DNA of 51,739 bases. Source: Planctomycetota bacterium (GTDB lineage Bacteria > Planctomycetota > B15-G4 > JADJEK01). The notes below the pieces were generated by a model, which saw only the letters and a program-made list of their open reading frames with translations, was not told where the DNA came from and searched no databases. The position numbers and the translations under genes are program-made. Positions 36,585 to 45,268 of the stretch are shown here, piece by piece. The stretch is taken from assembly GCA_016213895.1 (NCBI GenBank), contig JACQZJ010000001.1, positions 1-51,739 on the forward strand, in the 5' to 3' direction. Position 1 is the first letter of the stretch, and each line of letters opens with the position of its first letter.

Positions 36585-37322
36585 CTACTCCTCGATGCGG
36601 TCCACGCGGCCGTCGAGCATGTGCACGCGTGCGGCGGCGTACGCGGCGATGTTCGGCTCGTGCGTGACCATGACGATCGTCTTGCCCTGCTCGTTCAGGC
36701 CGCGCAGCAGATCCATGATCTGTACGCCGGTGGCCGAGTCGAGGTTGCCGGTGGGCTCGTCCGCGAGCAACACCTCGGGGTCGTTGGCCAGGGCGCGCGC
36801 CACGGCCACGCGCTGCTGCTGCCCGCCCGAGAGTTGGTTGGGGCGGTGCTCCAGCCGGCCGCCGAGGCCGACGATGCCCGCCAGCTCCTCGGCGCGCTTC
36901 ATGCTCTCCGCGTGGGGCCAGCCCTGGTAGTAGAGCGGCAGCTCGATGTTCTCGCGCACCGAGAGCTGCGCGATCAGGTTGAAGCTCTGGAAGACGAAGC
37001 CGATCTTGCGCAGGCGGATCTCGCTCAGCTGGTCGTCGTCGAGGCGCGACACGTCCTCGCCGGCGATGAAGTAGCTGCCCGACGTGGGACGGTCGAGGCA
37101 GCCGAGCAGGTTGAGCAGCGTGCTCTTGCCCGAGCCGCTCGGTCCCATGATGGCGGTGAAGCTCCCCGCCGCGAACTCGAGGCTCACGCCGGCGAGTGCA
37201 GAGACCTCTGCCTCGCCCATGCGGTAGACCTTGGCGACCTCGCGCAGGGAGACGACCGCGGCCGCGCCCTGGCCGGCCGGCGCCGCGCCGCGCGGGGGCC
37301 TCGCTCCGGGCGGGGCCTTCAT
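36585..37322 (-). CDS. MacB/LolD-type ABC transporter ATPase
   Basis: 245 residues. Walker [10 protein letters not shown] (60-68), Q-loop FQSFNL (111-116), signature LSGGQ (164-168), Walker B LLADEP (185-190) and H-loop VTHEP. The [15 protein letters not shown] start and GNLDSATG are typical of the MacB/LolD/FtsE group. A ~20-residue Ala/Pro-rich N-terminal extension is unusual. Its ATG overlaps the membrane-fusion gene stop (ATGA, 4 nt). Energises the permease encoded just downstream. Confidence 0.93.
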   Translation of the reverse strand: MKAPPGARPPRGAAPAGQGAAAVVSLREVAKVYRMGEAEVSALAGVSLEFAAGSFTAIMGPSGSGKSTLLNLLGCLDRPTSGSYFIAGEDVSRLDDDQLSEIRLRKIGFVFQSFNLIAQLSVRENIELPLYYQGWPHAESMKRAEELAGIVGLGGRLEHRPNQLSGGQQQRVAVARALANDPEVLLADEPTGNLDSATGVQIMDLLRGLNEQGKTIVMVTHEPNIAAYAAARVHMLDGRVDRIEE

Positions 37323-39067
37323 CGTTCGCCCTGCGGCGCCTGCTTCTCCCCGGAGCTCGGCCGTTCGCGCCGCGAGCGCTCCCCGCCGCCGCCCTCGCCC
37401 ATGCCGGGCGGCCGGCGGCGCGTGCGCGGCCGCCCTTCCGTCTCGCTCCCCGTCCCCTGCGGCGCGCCCTCCGCGCCTTCGGGGGCGCGCGTGGCGCCCG
37501 CGTCCGGCTGGGCCGGAAGCGGCGCGCCTGGTGCTCCGGTCGGGACGGCCGGCGCCGCCTCCGGCTGAAGCGCCCTGGACGCGGCCGCCTGCAGCGGAGG
37601 CGTGAGCAGGACGACCTCGCCCGCCTCGAGCCCGCGCTTGACGTGCACCATTTGCGCGTTGTCCAGCCCGATCTCCACGTCGCGCTGCAGGAAGCCCTCG
37701 GCGCCGGCCACGAACACCGCCGGCTGGCTGCCCACGCGCACCACGGCCTGGATCGGGACGTAGACCACGTTTTGCAGCCGCTCGACGAAGATCTCGGCGC
37801 GGCAGTTCATCCCGGTGCGCACCTCGGAGATCTCCCCCTCCAGGTGGATCTCCGTGGGATAGACCTTGAGGTCCGGGTTCATCCACACGCTCTGGGCGTC
37901 GGGCAGCGGCGCGATCTTGGCGACCCTGCCCTTGAATTCGCGGCCGGGCAAGGCGTCGACGGTGACGTTCACCTCCTGGCCCACGCGCACCTTGTCCAGG
38001 CTGGTTTCGCGGATCTTGACCACCGCCATCATGGAGTTGGTGGTCGGCAGGTGGATCAGCTCCTCGCGCTCGCGCACCGTGCCGCCCTCGTGCAGCGGCT
38101 CGTCGTCGCCGCGCCAGCCCTGGCGACCGGTCGTGGCGTACACGACCATGCCCGCGCTCGGCGCCACGATGCGCGCCTTGGCGATCTGGTCGTCGAGTTT
38201 CCGCAGCTGGTCCACCTGGCGGTCGCGCTCCGCCTCGCGCGCGCGCAGCTGCGCCTCGGCCTCGACGATGTCGGCGGCCGCCTTGCACTTGGTGCGCTCG
38301 AGCGCCATCTCGTTCTGCAGGATGGCGCTCTTGAGCTCGTCGAGCTGGCGCTTGTGCGTGAACTCGTCGAGCAGCTCCAGCGCCGACACGGCCAGCTCGT
38401 AGTCCAGGCGCGCGCGGTTCTCGGACAGGCGGTCGCGGTCGAGTTCCGTCTGGGAGATGTACTTCTCCTGGAAGAGCTTCTCCGACCAGCGCAGCGTCTC
38501 CGCCGCGTTCTTCAGCTCCTCCTGGGCGAGGGTGATCTTCGACTCCGCTTCCTTCCTCTGGCGCGGGAACTCGCCGTTCTCGTACTGCGTCAGATCCTCC
38601 TTGGCGAAGCGAAACTTCAGCTCCGCATCGGCCACGTCGCTGGCGGCCTGGCTCTTCACCACGGCCAGGTTCTCGCGCGCGCTCACGAAGGCGGCCTCGG
38701 CGCTCTGCACGGCGATGTCCCGGTCGACGCGCTTGTCCTGCAGGCCGCTGGCGTCGAGCTCCACGAGCAGGGCCCCGGCTTCGACCATCTTCCCCTCCTC
38801 CTCCAGGAAAATGACCGTGGTCTGGCCTTCGACCTCGCTCTTGATGACGACCTGGTCGCGCGCCTGGATGGTCCCGGCCTCGGACACGCTGATGACGAGC
38901 GCGCCGCGCCGCGCCGCGGAGGTGGATTCCTGCTCCGCCTTGCCGCCGCCGGCCAGGTCGGTGCCGAACACCACGCCGGCGATCACCGCGCCGGCCACGA
39001 CGAGGCCGCCCGCCACGAGGATGATCAGCCGGCGCGGCGCCGCCGCGCTGTCAGGGCGTGTCTTCAT
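37319..39067 (-). CDS. Periplasmic membrane fusion protein (HlyD/MacA family)
   Basis: 582 residues, longer than the usual ~380. One membrane helix (about 13-35), then a lipoyl/biotinyl half-domain (VISVSEAGTIQARDQVVIKSEV), a long helical hairpin (about 110-300), the second half-lipoyl (KARIVAPSAGMVVY), a beta-barrel and a membrane-proximal domain. Links the inner-membrane pump to the outer-membrane channel. The last ~70 residues are Pro/Gly/Arg-rich, low-complexity and probably disordered. It overlaps the outer-membrane factor gene by 17 nt and the ATPase gene by 4 nt. Confidence 0.9.
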   Translation of the reverse strand: MKTRPDSAAAPRRLIILVAGGLVVAGAVIAGVVFGTDLAGGGKAEQESTSAARRGALVISVSEAGTIQARDQVVIKSEVEGQTTVIFLEEEGKMVEAGALLVELDASGLQDKRVDRDIAVQSAEAAFVSARENLAVVKSQAASDVADAELKFRFAKEDLTQYENGEFPRQRKEAESKITLAQEELKNAAETLRWSEKLFQEKYISQTELDRDRLSENRARLDYELAVSALELLDEFTHKRQLDELKSAILQNEMALERTKCKAAADIVEAEAQLRAREAERDRQVDQLRKLDDQIAKARIVAPSAGMVVYATTGRQGWRGDDEPLHEGGTVREREELIHLPTTNSMMAVVKIRETSLDKVRVGQEVNVTVDALPGREFKGRVAKIAPLPDAQSVWMNPDLKVYPTEIHLEGEISEVRTGMNCRAEIFVERLQNVVYVPIQAVVRVGSQPAVFVAGAEGFLQRDVEIGLDNAQMVHVKRGLEAGEVVLLTPPLQAAASRALQPEAAPAVPTGAPGAPLPAQPDAGATRAPEGAEGAPQGTGSETEGRPRTRRRPPGMGEGGGGERSRRERPSSGEKQAPQGER

Positions 39068-40973
39068 GCGTCAACTCCCGCGGGTCGAACTCCTCCCACA
39101 GTCCGTCCTCGCTGACCTGGAGCACTCCCAGGTCGCGCTGCAGCTCGTACTCAGCGATTCTATACGCGATGAGCGCGGCGGTGAGGTCATTCTGCGCGGC
39201 GACGAGATCCTCCTGGGCCTCGAGCAGGTCGCGCGTCTGCGCCCGGCCGGCCTCGAGGAACGAGCGCGTGCTGTCCACGCGGCGCATGGCCACGGCCACC
39301 GCGCTCGTCTGGATCAGCTGCTCCTCCCGGGCCAAGAGGAGGCTGCGCAGCTCCTCCCGGACCTCCTGCTTGATCTGGTCCTCCAGCTCCTGGTAGGCGC
39401 GCACCGTGCGCTCGAGGAGGATCCAGCTGTCGCGGTAGGCGTTGCGCTCCGCGGTGCGCTCGAGCGGCAGGTCGATGGTCAAGAGGGCCTCGTAGGTGGC
39501 GTCGTCGTAGCGCAGGTCGGTCGAGTCCGGGAGGGCGGCGGAGGAGAGAGTGCGCCGCTCGCCAAAGCTGCCGCTGCCAAGCAGCGTGACCTCGGCGCGC
39601 AGGGCGTCGGCCGCGACCACCACGGCGCGCTGGGCGTCGAAGATCCCCCCCTCGGCCACGGCCAGGTCGAGCCGGTTCCCGAGCGCCACCTCGACCGCGA
39701 TCCTCTGGTCCAGCTCGAAGGGACCGGGGTGGCCCCGGCCGGGCGGATCCAGCTCGACGGGCGCGTCCGCGGCGACCTCCGCGGCGGCGCCCGCCTCCGG
39801 CTGCCGCGGCCCGCCCTCGGCGCCAAGGACCGCGCGCACCGACTCCCCGAGGCGCCCGAGCTCAGCGCGCTCGAGCGCCACCTCGGCGTCGGGCGGCAGG
39901 CCCAGCACGATGCGGAACGCGTCGAGCTGGCGCTCGTAGGCGTTGATCGCCCTGATCCAGCCGTCGCGCGCCTGCAGCTCGTTCTGCACCGCTTGGTCGA
40001 CCTCGATCTCCGAGCGCCGGCCTGCGTCCGCCTGCCTCCTGAGCTGGCGCACGGACTGCATCAGGCTGCGGTAGTTCTGCTCGGCGTTGTTCACCGCGTC
40101 GATCTGCTGCAGCACCTGCAGGTAGCGCGTGGCGATGTCGACCGCGAACGTCTTCTTGAAGCGCTCGAATCGCAGGATCTGGTAGAGCGTGTTGCGCTCG
40201 GCCTGGATGAGCGGCTCGGCGACGATGTGGCGGCCGGCGCCGCGCATCAGCGGGATGGTGATCGAGGCGTCCCCGAAGAGCGCGAGCGACCGCGGCTTCT
40301 TGCCGGTCACCACGTCCGGCGTCAGGAGCTTCACCACGTCCAGGCCGATCTGGGTGGAGATGGACACGCCGTTCTGGAAGACGCGGCCGGCCGAGAGCGT
40401 GCCGGTGCTCTCGATCCCCGTGGTCCTGGACTTGGGATCGGACGTCAGCGTGCTGTCGAGCGAGCCCTCGGCCGCGCCGGTGAAGAGGGTGCGGAACTCG
40501 TTCCTCGCCAGGTCGAGGTCGAGCGCGGCGCGGAACACCTCCTCCTTCTGTTCCTGGTAGTCGCGGCTGTTGCGCGCCGCGACGCGCAGCGCGTCCACGA
40601 GCTTCAGCTCCACGCTCCCCGCCGAGGCGCCGTGGGCCGTGCCGGCCACGCCGAGGTCGAGGTCGCCGCTGCCAGACGGGCCGGGATCGGCGGGCCAGTA
40701 GTCCACGGGCTCGAGCGCCGCGACGCCAAGGGAGCCCGAGGAGGCGAAAGGGAGGTTCTGGTCGAGCAGCAGGCGGCGCCGCAGGGTCTCGGAGGGGCGC
40801 TCGATGGTGAACGCCTCGCTCCGGTTCAGGGCCAGGCGGCGCGTGGTCTCGATGATCTCGGCCGCCGCCGCGTCGGCGCTCTCGCGCTGCAATTCGGCCG
40901 TGCTGCACCCGGGCGGCGCAGCGGCCGCGGCGAGGAGGATGACCTTCGCGGCGATCCGTCCCAGGCCTTTCAT
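39051..40973 (-). CDS. Outer-membrane efflux protein (TolC/OMF family) lipoprotein
   Basis: 640 residues, longer than TolC. N-terminal signal with APPGC (C23), so probably lipidated, as in many OMFs. Two repeats of the long-helix/beta-strand pattern: KLVDALRVAARNSRDYQEQKE and the second with LAVAEGGIFDAQRAVVVAADALR. The C-terminal half contains FLEAGRAQTRDLLEAQEDL and NDLTAALIAYRIAEYEL, the consensus end of OMF proteins. An inserted Ala/Glu/Pro-rich stretch lies around residues 385-410. First gene of the four-gene efflux operon. ATG at 40971-40973; the longer upstream frame lacks the signal peptide. Confidence 0.9.
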   Translation of the reverse strand: MKGLGRIAAKVILLAAAAAPPGCSTAELQRESADAAAAEIIETTRRLALNRSEAFTIERPSETLRRRLLLDQNLPFASSGSLGVAALEPVDYWPADPGPSGSGDLDLGVAGTAHGASAGSVELKLVDALRVAARNSRDYQEQKEEVFRAALDLDLARNEFRTLFTGAAEGSLDSTLTSDPKSRTTGIESTGTLSAGRVFQNGVSISTQIGLDVVKLLTPDVVTGKKPRSLALFGDASITIPLMRGAGRHIVAEPLIQAERNTLYQILRFERFKKTFAVDIATRYLQVLQQIDAVNNAEQNYRSLMQSVRQLRRQADAGRRSEIEVDQAVQNELQARDGWIRAINAYERQLDAFRIVLGLPPDAEVALERAELGRLGESVRAVLGAEGGPRQPEAGAAAEVAADAPVELDPPGRGHPGPFELDQRIAVEVALGNRLDLAVAEGGIFDAQRAVVVAADALRAEVTLLGSGSFGERRTLSSAALPDSTDLRYDDATYEALLTIDLPLERTAERNAYRDSWILLERTVRAYQELEDQIKQEVREELRSLLLAREEQLIQTSAVAVAMRRVDSTRSFLEAGRAQTRDLLEAQEDLVAAQNDLTAALIAYRIAEYELQRDLGVLQVSEDGLWEEFDPRELTHEDTP

Positions 40974-41142
40974 GCTCCAGGTCTCCGCTGCCGTCGCTGC
41001 GTGTCTGCCAAGAGGATCTGCCGGCGCGCGCCGGCGCACGCGTTGCGCTAGATACGCAGCCCTGCCCCGCGAGCGCGGGCGGGCCTTGAAAAGATAACGA
41101 GTTCCCGCGACGAAGCGTATGCTCGCCCGCCTGGAGCGAACG

Positions 41143-41976
41143 ATGAAGCCGCGGTGTTTCAGCGTGGCGCTCGCCGCCCTCCTGTGCGGCGGCTGCGCCG
41201 GCGACCGCGCCAGCCTCGACCTGGCCGTGGCCGGCACGGGCATCGGCTTCGGCAACTCGCGGGCGCTGAACGGCGTGCGCTGCAACTTCAAGGACGAGGC
41301 GGTCGAGCGCGTGAACGGCCTGAACGTCACGCTCTGGGACCCGGGGAAGAACCCGGACCTGGTGCTCCGCGGCGTCGCGCTCGGCCTGGCGCGCACCGAC
41401 GCGCGCGAGGCGTGGGGCCTCTCCCTCGGCAGCATCGCCGGCGGCGAGCGCCTCTACGGCATCAACCTCGGCCTGCTCGCCGCGCGCGGCCGCGCGACGG
41501 TGCGCGGCGTGAACGCCAGCGCGTTCACCACCTGGGGCGGCGAGGAGCTGTCCGGCATCAACGCCGGCCTGATGGTGAGCGGCGGCGGCGCGATCAACGG
41601 ACTGACGCTGGGCCTGCTCTACATCAGCCCGGAGCCGGTGACCGACATCCTCGAGCCGCACCGCGGCTGGATGAAGGGCATCAACCTGAGCGGTCTGGTG
41701 ATCGACTACCCCGGCGCCCTTGGCCTGACCGCGGCCGGGATCGTACGGGCGCGCGACGTGCGCGGGCTGTGCGGCGCCTGGTTCATGTGCGACGTGCGCG
41801 AGGACGCGCGCGGTGTGTGCATCGCGCCCTTCACCTTCTCCAAGCGGCTCGCGGGCGTGCAGCTCGGCCTCTTGAACCACGTCGCGTCGCACCCGCATCC
41901 GTTCAAGTGGCTGCCCGGGATCAACATCGGGTTCGGCGGGCCGCCGGGCGAAGAGGAGGCGGCCGCGGGCGGCTGA
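41143..41976 (+). CDS. Putative lipoprotein with G-I/V-N surface repeats
   Basis: 277 residues. MKPRCFSVALAALLCGGC gives a lipoprotein signal with C18, lipobox slightly atypical. The body contains repeats of about 20-25 residues of the form GINLGLLA, GVNASAF, GINAGLMV, GLTLGLLY, GINLSGLV, GVQLGLLN and GINIGFG. The pattern is like the LA_2272-type surface repeat proteins of Leptospira and others; no biochemical role is known to me. The ATG at 41143 follows GGAG by seven bases and places the signal peptide at the start; the upstream ATG at 41119 does not. Its TGA overlaps the presumed CTG start of the next gene. Confidence 0.65.
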   Translation: MKPRCFSVALAALLCGGCAGDRASLDLAVAGTGIGFGNSRALNGVRCNFKDEAVERVNGLNVTLWDPGKNPDLVLRGVALGLARTDAREAWGLSLGSIAGGERLYGINLGLLAARGRATVRGVNASAFTTWGGEELSGINAGLMVSGGGAINGLTLGLLYISPEPVTDILEPHRGWMKGINLSGLVIDYPGALGLTAAGIVRARDVRGLCGAWFMCDVREDARGVCIAPFTFSKRLAGVQLGLLNHVASHPHPFKWLPGINIGFGGPPGEEEAAAGG

Positions 41977-42917
41977 CGCCCCGGGCAGCAGGCGGCGCCG
42001 CCTGCACGGGCAAGCTCGCCGTCGGCCTGCTGATCGGCTCGGTGTCCGTCATCTCCGAGGCGATCCACTCCGGGGTCGACCTGCTGGCCGCGATCATCGC
42101 GCTCTTCGCCGTGAAGGCCGCGGCGCGGCCCGCGGACTCGGATCACGCCTACGGCCACGGCAAGTACGAGAACGTCTCGGGCACGATCGAGGCGCTGCTC
42201 ATCTTCCTGGCCGCGCTCTGGATCGTCTGGGAGGCGGCCGGCAAGCTCGCGACGCGCCAGGCGATGGCGGGCGCCGGCCTGGGGGCGGCCGTCATGGCGG
42301 TCTCGGCGGCAATGAACTACGCGGTCTCGGCGCTGCTCTTCCGCGTCGGCCGCCGGACCGACTCGATCGCGCTCACGGCCGACGCCTGGCACCTGCGCAC
42401 GGACGTCTGGACCTCGGCCGGCGTCATGGCCGCGCTCGGCGTCATCGCGCTCGGCGAGCGCCTGTTCCCCGGAACGCCCCTGTGGTGGATCGACCCGCTG
42501 GCGGCCATCGCCGTCGCCCTGCTCATCGTGCGCGCGGCCTGGCGGCTCACGCGCCAGTCGCTCCGGGACGTGCTCGACAGCAGCCTGCCGCAGGAGGAGA
42601 TCGAGTGGATCCGCGAGGCGATCGGCGGCCGTCCCGAGGTCAAGGGAGTGCATGACCTGCGCACGCGCAAGTCGGGAGCGCAGCGCTTCATCCAGTTCCA
42701 CGTGATCGTCGATCCGGCCATGAGCACGCTCGACTCGCACCGCCTCGCCGAGCAGGTATGCGACGCCATCCGCGCGCGCTTCGCCCCGGCGAGCGTCATC
42801 GCCCACGTCGAGCCCTGCGACGGCCGCTGTCCCGAGAAGTGCGTCTCGGGCTGCCTGCTCCCCGAGGAAGAGCGGCGCGCCGTGCGCGGCCGCGGGCGCT
42901 CCCCGACCTCGACTTGA
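41973..42917 (+). CDS. Cation diffusion facilitator transporter, start unclear
   Basis: About 314 residues. Exports divalent metal ions (Zn, Fe, Mn or Cd) against protons. Transmembrane marks: KLAVGLLIGSVSVISEAIHSGVD with the HSxxD metal site in TM2, HAYGHGKYENVSGTIEA, and DAWHLRTDVWTSAG with the HxxxD site in TM5. The cytosolic C-terminal domain ends in four cysteines with exact C-x3-C-x3-C-x3-C spacing, a likely metal site. No ATG, GTG or TTG lies in frame between the previous stop and the conserved TM1. The first plausible initiator is CTG at 41973-41975, forming CTGA with the upstream stop, with GAGGAGG upstream. This would leave a TM1 about ten residues shorter than usual. Confidence 0.8.
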   Translation: MTPRAAGGAACTGKLAVGLLIGSVSVISEAIHSGVDLLAAIIALFAVKAAARPADSDHAYGHGKYENVSGTIEALLIFLAALWIVWEAAGKLATRQAMAGAGLGAAVMAVSAAMNYAVSALLFRVGRRTDSIALTADAWHLRTDVWTSAGVMAALGVIALGERLFPGTPLWWIDPLAAIAVALLIVRAAWRLTRQSLRDVLDSSLPQEEIEWIREAIGGRPEVKGVHDLRTRKSGAQRFIQFHVIVDPAMSTLDSHRLAEQVCDAIRARFAPASVIAHVEPCDGRCPEKCVSGCLLPEEERRAVRGRGRSPTST

Positions 42918-42985
42918 AGGATGCGCGGCTTCCGCTTCGGGCTATACGAAGCGGAATCCAGCGCCAACGGAGGCGACGTATTCGG

Positions 42986-43420
42986 ATGAAGTGGATCACC
43001 CGCTCCCACGTCCACGTGGACCGCGTGGCCTGCCCCTGGCTGATCACGCGGTTCGTCGATTCGGCCGCCGAGTTCCTGTTCGTCCCGCGGGACAAGGTGT
43101 TGGAGGCGGCGCAGGCGCAGGGCGCGATCCCCTTCGACACGCCGGGAGCCGAGCTGCATCACCAGGGCGACCTCTGCACCTTCGACGTCATCATCGACAG
43201 GTACAGGCTGAGCGACCCGGCGCTCCTGCGCATGGCCAGGATCGTCAACGCGGCCGACACGAAGCGCCTGGACGTTGATCCTCTGGCGGCCGGCCTCGAG
43301 GCGATCGCCGTGGGCTACAGCCTGCGCTATCCGCTCGACCTGGAGAACCTCGCGCACCAGTTCGAGGTCTATGACGCGCTCTACGCCTGGTGCCGCGTCG
43401 AAACCGCGCGAGGCGTCTGA
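42986..43420 (+). CDS. ChrB-type chromate resistance domain protein
   Basis: 144 residues. The opening WITRSHVHVDRVACPWLITRFVDSAAEFLFVP is the hallmark of the C-terminal ChrB domain, here as a stand-alone protein (full ChrB is ~300 residues). ChrB proteins regulate or support chromate efflux. H, D and C residues in this motif could bind metal. ATG at 42986, with GGAGG about 12 nt upstream. It lies between a cation exporter and an MFS transporter; no chrA gene is recognised in the window, though the MFS protein downstream could fill an export role. Confidence 0.8.
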   Translation: MKWITRSHVHVDRVACPWLITRFVDSAAEFLFVPRDKVLEAAQAQGAIPFDTPGAELHHQGDLCTFDVIIDRYRLSDPALLRMARIVNAADTKRLDVDPLAAGLEAIAVGYSLRYPLDLENLAHQFEVYDALYAWCRVETARGV

Positions 43421-44688
43421 CGGCGACGCTCCCCTTGACCCGCGCAGCAGTTCCGGACAGTCGATTCTCCCGGGTCTCCCGCTTCCTCGCCCTCAGGCGC
43501 AGCACCGCCGGCGTGCTCGCCATGGCCGTGCTCGTGGGCATGGGCGAGCGCATGGCCGAGCGCTTCCTGCCCATCTACCTGATGGCCCTGGGCGGCGGCG
43601 TGCTGGTCGTCGGCCTGATGCAGGCCATGGACAACCTGCTCTCCGCGCTTTACTCCTTCCCCGGCGGCTACCTCTCCGACCGCCTGGGCACGAAGCGCGC
43701 TCTGTTGCTCTTCAACCTGGCGGCCATGGCCGGCTTCCTGCTCGTGGTCCTCGTGCCGGCATGGCAGGCGGTGCTCGCCGGGGCGATCCTCTTTATCTCG
43801 TGGTCGGCGATCTCGCTGCCGGCCGTCATGAGCCTGCTCTACAAGGTCCTGCCCCGCGACAAGCGCACGATGGGCGTGACCATGCATTCCCTGGTGCGGC
43901 GCGTGCCGATGGCGCTCGGGCCGGTGATCGGCGGCCTGTTCATCGGCGCGTGGGGGGAAGTCAACGGCGTGCGCCTGGCCTTCGGCGCCGCCCTGCTCCT
44001 CGCGCTCGTCGCCCTCGTCCTGCAGCAGCGCCTGATCGACGACGATGCTCCCGGCGCTCCGTCCCCGGAACAGGCGTTCGACCCGAGGCCGGAGAGAAAC
44101 CCTCTGCGCCTGCTGCGGCAGATGAGCGCTTCCATGAGAAGCCTCCTGCTCAGCGACATCCTGATCCGCTTCTGCGAGCAGATCCCCTACGCCTTCGTCG
44201 TGGTGTGGTGCATGAAGACCATTGCCGAGCCGGTCTCGGCCGTGCGCTTCGGCCTGCTGACGGCGATCGAGATGGCCACCGCCGTGCTCGTCTACATTCC
44301 CGTGGCCTTCCTCGCCGACCGCACGACGAAGAAGCCCTTCGTCCTCGCGACCTTCTGCTTCTTCACCTTGTTCCCGCTCGTTCTGCTGTACACCCGCTCC
44401 TTCGAGTGGCTCGTCGCGGCCTTCGTCCTGCGCGGGTTGAAGGAGTTCGGCGAGCCGACGCGCAAGTCCCTGATCATGGACTTGGCCCCGGCGAGCTCGC
44501 GCGCCGGCATGTTCGGGCTCTACTACCTGATCCGCGACGCGTGCGTGTCCGTGGCCGCCCTGGGCGGGGCGTTCCTCTGGCAGATGAGCCCGGCGACGAA
44601 CTTCCTCGCGGCGTTCGCCTGCGGCCTTCTCGGAACGCTGGGATTCGCGCTCTTCGGCCGCGACGCCGGGCCAGCGCGTCCGGCGTAG
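43390..44688 (+). CDS. MFS transporter
   Basis: About 423-432 residues with 11-12 hydrophobic helices. Major facilitator marks: GGYLSDRLGTKRALLL between helices 2 and 3, the A-motif G-x-L-x-D-R-x-G-x-K/R-R, and FLADRTTKKPFVL in the second half. The central loop (about 215-245) separates two six-helix bundles. Start uncertain: GTG at 43390 overlaps the ChrB-like gene by 31 nt; CTG at 43417, in frame, forms CTGA with its stop; TTG at 43435 is another choice. Substrate unknown; neighbours suggest metal or oxyanion stress. Confidence 0.85.
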   Translation: MPRRNRARRLTATLPLTRAAVPDSRFSRVSRFLALRRSTAGVLAMAVLVGMGERMAERFLPIYLMALGGGVLVVGLMQAMDNLLSALYSFPGGYLSDRLGTKRALLLFNLAAMAGFLLVVLVPAWQAVLAGAILFISWSAISLPAVMSLLYKVLPRDKRTMGVTMHSLVRRVPMALGPVIGGLFIGAWGEVNGVRLAFGAALLLALVALVLQQRLIDDDAPGAPSPEQAFDPRPERNPLRLLRQMSASMRSLLLSDILIRFCEQIPYAFVVVWCMKTIAEPVSAVRFGLLTAIEMATAVLVYIPVAFLADRTTKKPFVLATFCFFTLFPLVLLYTRSFEWLVAAFVLRGLKEFGEPTRKSLIMDLAPASSRAGMFGLYYLIRDACVSVAALGGAFLWQMSPATNFLAAFACGLLGTLGFALFGRDAGPARPA

Positions 44689-45268
44689 GACGCATTCAAT
44701 CCGGGGCAGGAGCGGGCCCTGGCAGCCCGTCGAAGGAGTCATCCTGCCTGCGGCGGCGCCTCTCGGCCGATCTCGGCGTCGCGAGATCCTCGGCGAATCC
44801 CCCGATTCGCCTCCGGTCTCGCTCCTTGATCTCGACCGAGATGCGCTCGCCTCGGCAACGGAGCACTCCTTCGACGAGCTGCCGGCCCGCGACCGCCTTC
44901 CGCAAGTGAGTTGAACCAGAGCGGCCTGCCTTGACTTGAGTTCGAGACGTGGTGTTGGGGGAGCGAAGCGGCGTTTCCCCGGTTGAGGGGCCGCCAGCGC
45001 CGACGTACCGCTCTCACCCGGCGTTCCTTCGCCACACTGGACCGCCAGCATCGCCTTCACCGCGATGAGCCCTTGCTCGTTCGTCGCGCGCACGATGCAC
45101 CGGGAGGCGCGACGTGGCCCCGGACCCCGGGGAAACGGCCGCGACCGCTCCGCTCACGGTCCTCCCCTCCGGTTCCCAGCCAAACAGCCGCGACGCCCCG
45201 CGCCTTTCCAGCCGCCCGCACAAGCGCTAGCCTGGCTCGCTTGCGCGGCCGAGGCCGCGTCCTGATCC
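44689..45268. other. Intergenic region before the MinD/GH3 operon
   Basis: About 580 bases with no supported gene. It contains a perfect hairpin at 44792-44811 and a locally less GC-rich stretch at about 44,910-44,960. A minus-strand frame at 44696-44905 from a TTG (start RKAVAGRQLVEGVLRCRGER) is weakly protein-like, but no family is recognised. The operon promoter must lie here; no clear -35/-10 pair was seen. Confidence 0.4.
44792..44811. repeat. Perfect 8-bp inverted repeat with CCCC loop
   Basis: GGCGAATC, CCCC, GATTCGCC. It lies about 100 nt after the MFS stop and could end that transcript, or act as an operator for the operon starting at 45269. There is no following T-run. Confidence 0.55.

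Noticed and set aside
44696-44905. Small minus-strand frame (RKAVAGRQLVEGVLRC...)
   Set aside because: Starts at TTG without a ribosome-binding site and matches no family I know; left as intergenic.
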